Origin: Janthinobacterium sp051380875
GTDB taxonomy: Bacteria > Pseudomonadota > Gammaproteobacteria > Burkholderiales > Burkholderiaceae_D
DNA length: 64,000 nt
Assembly: GCF_051380875.1 (NCBI RefSeq)
Contig: NZ_JBNYXW010000009.1
Location: 202,737 to 266,736 of the forward strand
Direction: 5' to 3'
Part shown: piece after piece, positions 62,586 through 64,000 of the stretch
Layout: every line of letters begins with the position of its first letter
How positions within the stretch are numbered: position 1 is the stretch's first letter
Notes under the pieces: generated by a model
The model's database searches: none
Seen by the model: the letters and a program-made list of their open reading frames with translations, nothing else
Told to the model about the DNA's origin: nothing
Made by a program: the position numbers and the translations under genes

Positions 62586-63383
62586 ATGTTCAAAGACAAG
62601 GTGGTTGTCATCACCGGGGCCGGTTCCGGCATCGGCCGCGCGCTGGCGTTGGAGGTGGCGCGCCACGGCGGAAAATTGGCGCTGTCCGATATTAGCGCAC
62701 CCGACCTGGCCGCGACGATTGCGCTGCTGCCGGCTGCAACTGAGGCCCGCTCGTATGTGCTCGACGTTTCATTGCGTGAGCAAGTATTCCGCCATGCCGA
62801 CGAGGTAAGACGTGATTTCGGCGACGTCGACTACGTTGTCAACAACGCGGGCACGGCGGTCATCGCCACCGTCGAGCACTTGACCATCGAAGAAATAGAG
62901 AAGGTCCTTGCAGTCAATCTGTGGGGAGTCATCTACGGCACCAAGGCATTCTTGCCGGGCATGCTGGCACAGAGAAAAGGGTGCATCGTCAACGTCTCAA
63001 GTGTATTCGGATTGGTTGCCACGGCCTGCTCGGGCGCTTACGTGATGTCCAAATTCGCGGTGAGAGGGCTGACCGAGACTTTGTGGCAGGAATTGGAAGG
63101 TACGGGCGTGCGAGCGGTACTGGTGCATCCTGGTGGGATCAACACCAACATCAGCAAGTCGCCCAACGCGGCGCATGAGAGTGCGGTCGAAGAAAGAATG
63201 AAGGAAGCCAACCTTCGGCAAATGGTCACCACGCCTGAAGAGTGCGCCCGCGAGATCGTTGCAGGAATGATCCGTGGCGACAAGCGCTTATTGGTGGGAA
63301 GTGGTGCGCGTACCTTGCATCGCATCTCCAGATTATTTCCGGACAACTATGGGGCACTTATCCGCCGCAAGCTGGGCGTATAA
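62586..63383 (+). CDS. short-chain dehydrogenase, last gene of the catabolic cluster
   Basis: 265 residues, AGGGAG upstream. TGAGSGIGRALA cofactor motif with Asp in LSDIS (NAD type), NNAGTA, NVSSVFG and catalytic YVMSKFAVRG are present. The C-terminal helix region (GARTLHRISRLFPDNYG) resembles membrane-associated SDRs of lipid metabolism. It ends the plus-strand run; gene debris follows. Confidence 0.87.
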   Translation: MFKDKVVVITGAGSGIGRALALEVARHGGKLALSDISAPDLAATIALLPAATEARSYVLDVSLREQVFRHADEVRRDFGDVDYVVNNAGTAVIATVEHLTIEEIEKVLAVNLWGVIYGTKAFLPGMLAQRKGCIVNVSSVFGLVATACSGAYVMSKFAVRGLTETLWQELEGTGVRAVLVHPGGINTNISKSPNAAHESAVEERMKEANLRQMVTTPEECAREIVAGMIRGDKRLLVGSGARTLHRISRLFPDNYGALIRRKLGV

Positions 63384-63479
63384 GCATTCCTCGTCATCGC
63401 TTTGTGATCTGCAGCCAGCTGTGCATTCGACAGCGAGCCGAGCGAACGGAACACCGAAAGTGCCATGTACTGCTGTACT

Positions 63480-63659
63480 GTTCAGAATGTCCGAAGGCAC
63501 AAAGCGCATCTTGTTAAGGCGTTCGCGCAAGAGGGCCAGCGGGTGCCTTCCCAGCGTGAGGCCAACATGCCGGTAGTCCGCCACGATATCATCGGCTTCC
63601 GTGGGCGGCGCCAGTTCCAGCGCTGGCTCGGCAATGGCAGCGGCGCGCATCAAATCCCG
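63480..63659 (-). pseudogene. C-terminal fragment of error-prone DNA polymerase DnaE2
   Basis: About 60 residues on the minus strand read RDLMRAAAIAEP, then LAPPTEADDIVADYRHVG and LTLGRHPLALLRERLNKMRF. These match the region near the end of DnaE2, where the LTLGRHPLALLR string is characteristic. A TAG at 63662-63660 precedes the fragment and homology ends near 63480. It is not expressed as a functional polymerase. Confidence 0.72.
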
Positions 63660-63677
63660 CTAAGGCACGCTCGCTGC

Positions 63678-63836
63678 GGCATGGCGTGGACCAGCGTGCG
63701 CGGCCCCGTGAGCATCGATGCCGCTACGCGTGACATCGTGCAGCCGGTGTCTATCCGCAAGGCCGAAGTGAGTGGCGCAGCGTACTATAACGTCGAGTTC
63801 GACCAGGTCGAGAAGGTGCGCGATACGGGCGTGTAA
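63678..63836 (+). pseudogene. 3' end of a branched-chain amino-acid-type ABC substrate-binding protein gene
   Basis: The last 52 residues of the frame read GMAWTSVRGPVSIDAATRDI, then QPVSIRKAEV and YYNVEFDQVEKVRDTGV. They match the C-terminus of Leu/Ile/Val-type periplasmic binding proteins (usual form RGPVSIDP.TRD). Everything upstream is absent and replaced by the DnaE2 debris. Confidence 0.65.
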
Positions 63837-63871
63837 AAAGGGAAGTGCGAATGGGAAGTGCGGCGGTGCCC

Positions 63872-63886
63872 GGGCGGGTGCCGCCC
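63872..63886. terminator. short GC hairpin near the right edge
   Basis: GGGCGG, GTG loop, CCGCCC, 36 bases after the substrate-binding-protein remnant. There is no T-run; it may be a relic of that gene's terminator. Confidence 0.3.
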
Positions 63887-64000
63887 AATCCACCCAAGTT
63901 AAGGGATTGGCGTGCGTTTAAGTAATTTATTTTCAACATTAATATAAATACACTTGACATCGAATTAAAATCGCGGCGGGCAGTGTGGATTTTTATTTCC

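Larger units (their letters stand above)
63384..64000. other. gene debris and non-coding right end of the window
   Basis: No intact gene is seen. It contains a DnaE2 fragment (63659-63480, minus), a substrate-binding-protein 3' end (63678-63836, plus), a GGGCGG-GTG-CCGCCC hairpin (63872-63886), and an AT-rich tail with TTGACA at 63954-63959 that lacks a matching -10. Confidence 0.6.

Noticed and set aside
1..64000. CRISPR arrays, tRNA or rRNA genes
   Set aside because: No regularly spaced repeats and no recognisable cloverleaf or rRNA sequence were found by reading.

Overview
The window looks like chromosomal (or large-replicon) DNA of a Gram-negative betaproteobacterium, probably Burkholderiales and perhaps Oxalobacteraceae. 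This is inferred from the mix of Cus/Cop/Czc metal genes, GC-rich catabolic genes with DUF1302/DUF1329 partners, and a FlgB-like domain of beta-proteobacterial type. No rRNA, tRNA or CRISPR was seen.

Region 1 (1-30992) is a metal-resistance island made of several modules. (a) 1-6375, plus strand: the end of a TolC-type gene, a CusB-like adaptor carrying its own CusF-like domain, a CusA-like RND pump and two small envelope proteins. (b) 16406 down to 6537, minus strand: a long copper operon running small periplasmic protein, TolC/CusC lipoprotein, Tat-exported multicopper oxidase, CusF-like chaperone, CopC, CopD, cupredoxin and P1B-type ATPase. It ends in two unexpected genes, an ATP-grasp ligase and an orphan FlgB-like rod protein. 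A nearly textbook CueR-type promoter (19-bp spacer, ACCTTCC/GGAAGGT dyad) lies at 16722-16752, but no MerR-family regulator is in the window. (c) 16865-21164: small accessory proteins (NTF2-like, CzcE-like, DUF326 four-helix Cys-rich, DUF305) and a CusRS/CopRS-type two-component system. A tandem CATTACA repeat precedes czcE. (d) 21599-30992: a second heavy-metal RND system (His-rich protein, adaptor, RND pump, DUF3240, TolC), then HupE/UreJ-like, a membrane anchor protein, a His-rich secreted protein and an EamA transporter with a long His-rich tail. In the pumps this fits export from periplasm and cytoplasm to the outside, with the small proteins binding or buffering metal in the periplasm.

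Region 2 (30993-32386) is a scar of gene debris: an EamA start fragment with an in-frame stop, the 3' part of a histidine kinase gene, an intact XRE regulator gene and an IS30-family transposase remnant.

Region 3 (32387-63383) is a large CoA-dependent catabolic cluster. It has a MarR regulator, a frameshifted CoA-transferase, a crotonase, a feruloyl-CoA-synthase-like ligase, two thiolases, SDRs, acyl-CoA dehydrogenases and a FadB-like enzyme. A LuxR/MalT-like (LAL) regulator then precedes an envelope module (DUF1302 barrel, DUF1329, YCF48 propeller, RND/MMPL exporter) that runs without a break into a second enzyme set: SDR, saccharopine-dehydrogenase-like, SCP2-type thiolase, enoyl-CoA hydratase, acyl-CoA dehydrogenase, AMP ligase and SDR. 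Together they look able to move a hydrophobic substrate across the envelope, activate it as a CoA ester and shorten it by beta-oxidation. The substrate cannot be read from sequence; phenylpropanoid-, terpenoid- or steroid-like acids are possible. A tiny two-gene unit on the minus strand (45267-44858) sits in the middle.

The right edge (63384-64000) again holds debris: a DnaE2 C-terminal fragment and the 3' end of a substrate-binding-protein gene.
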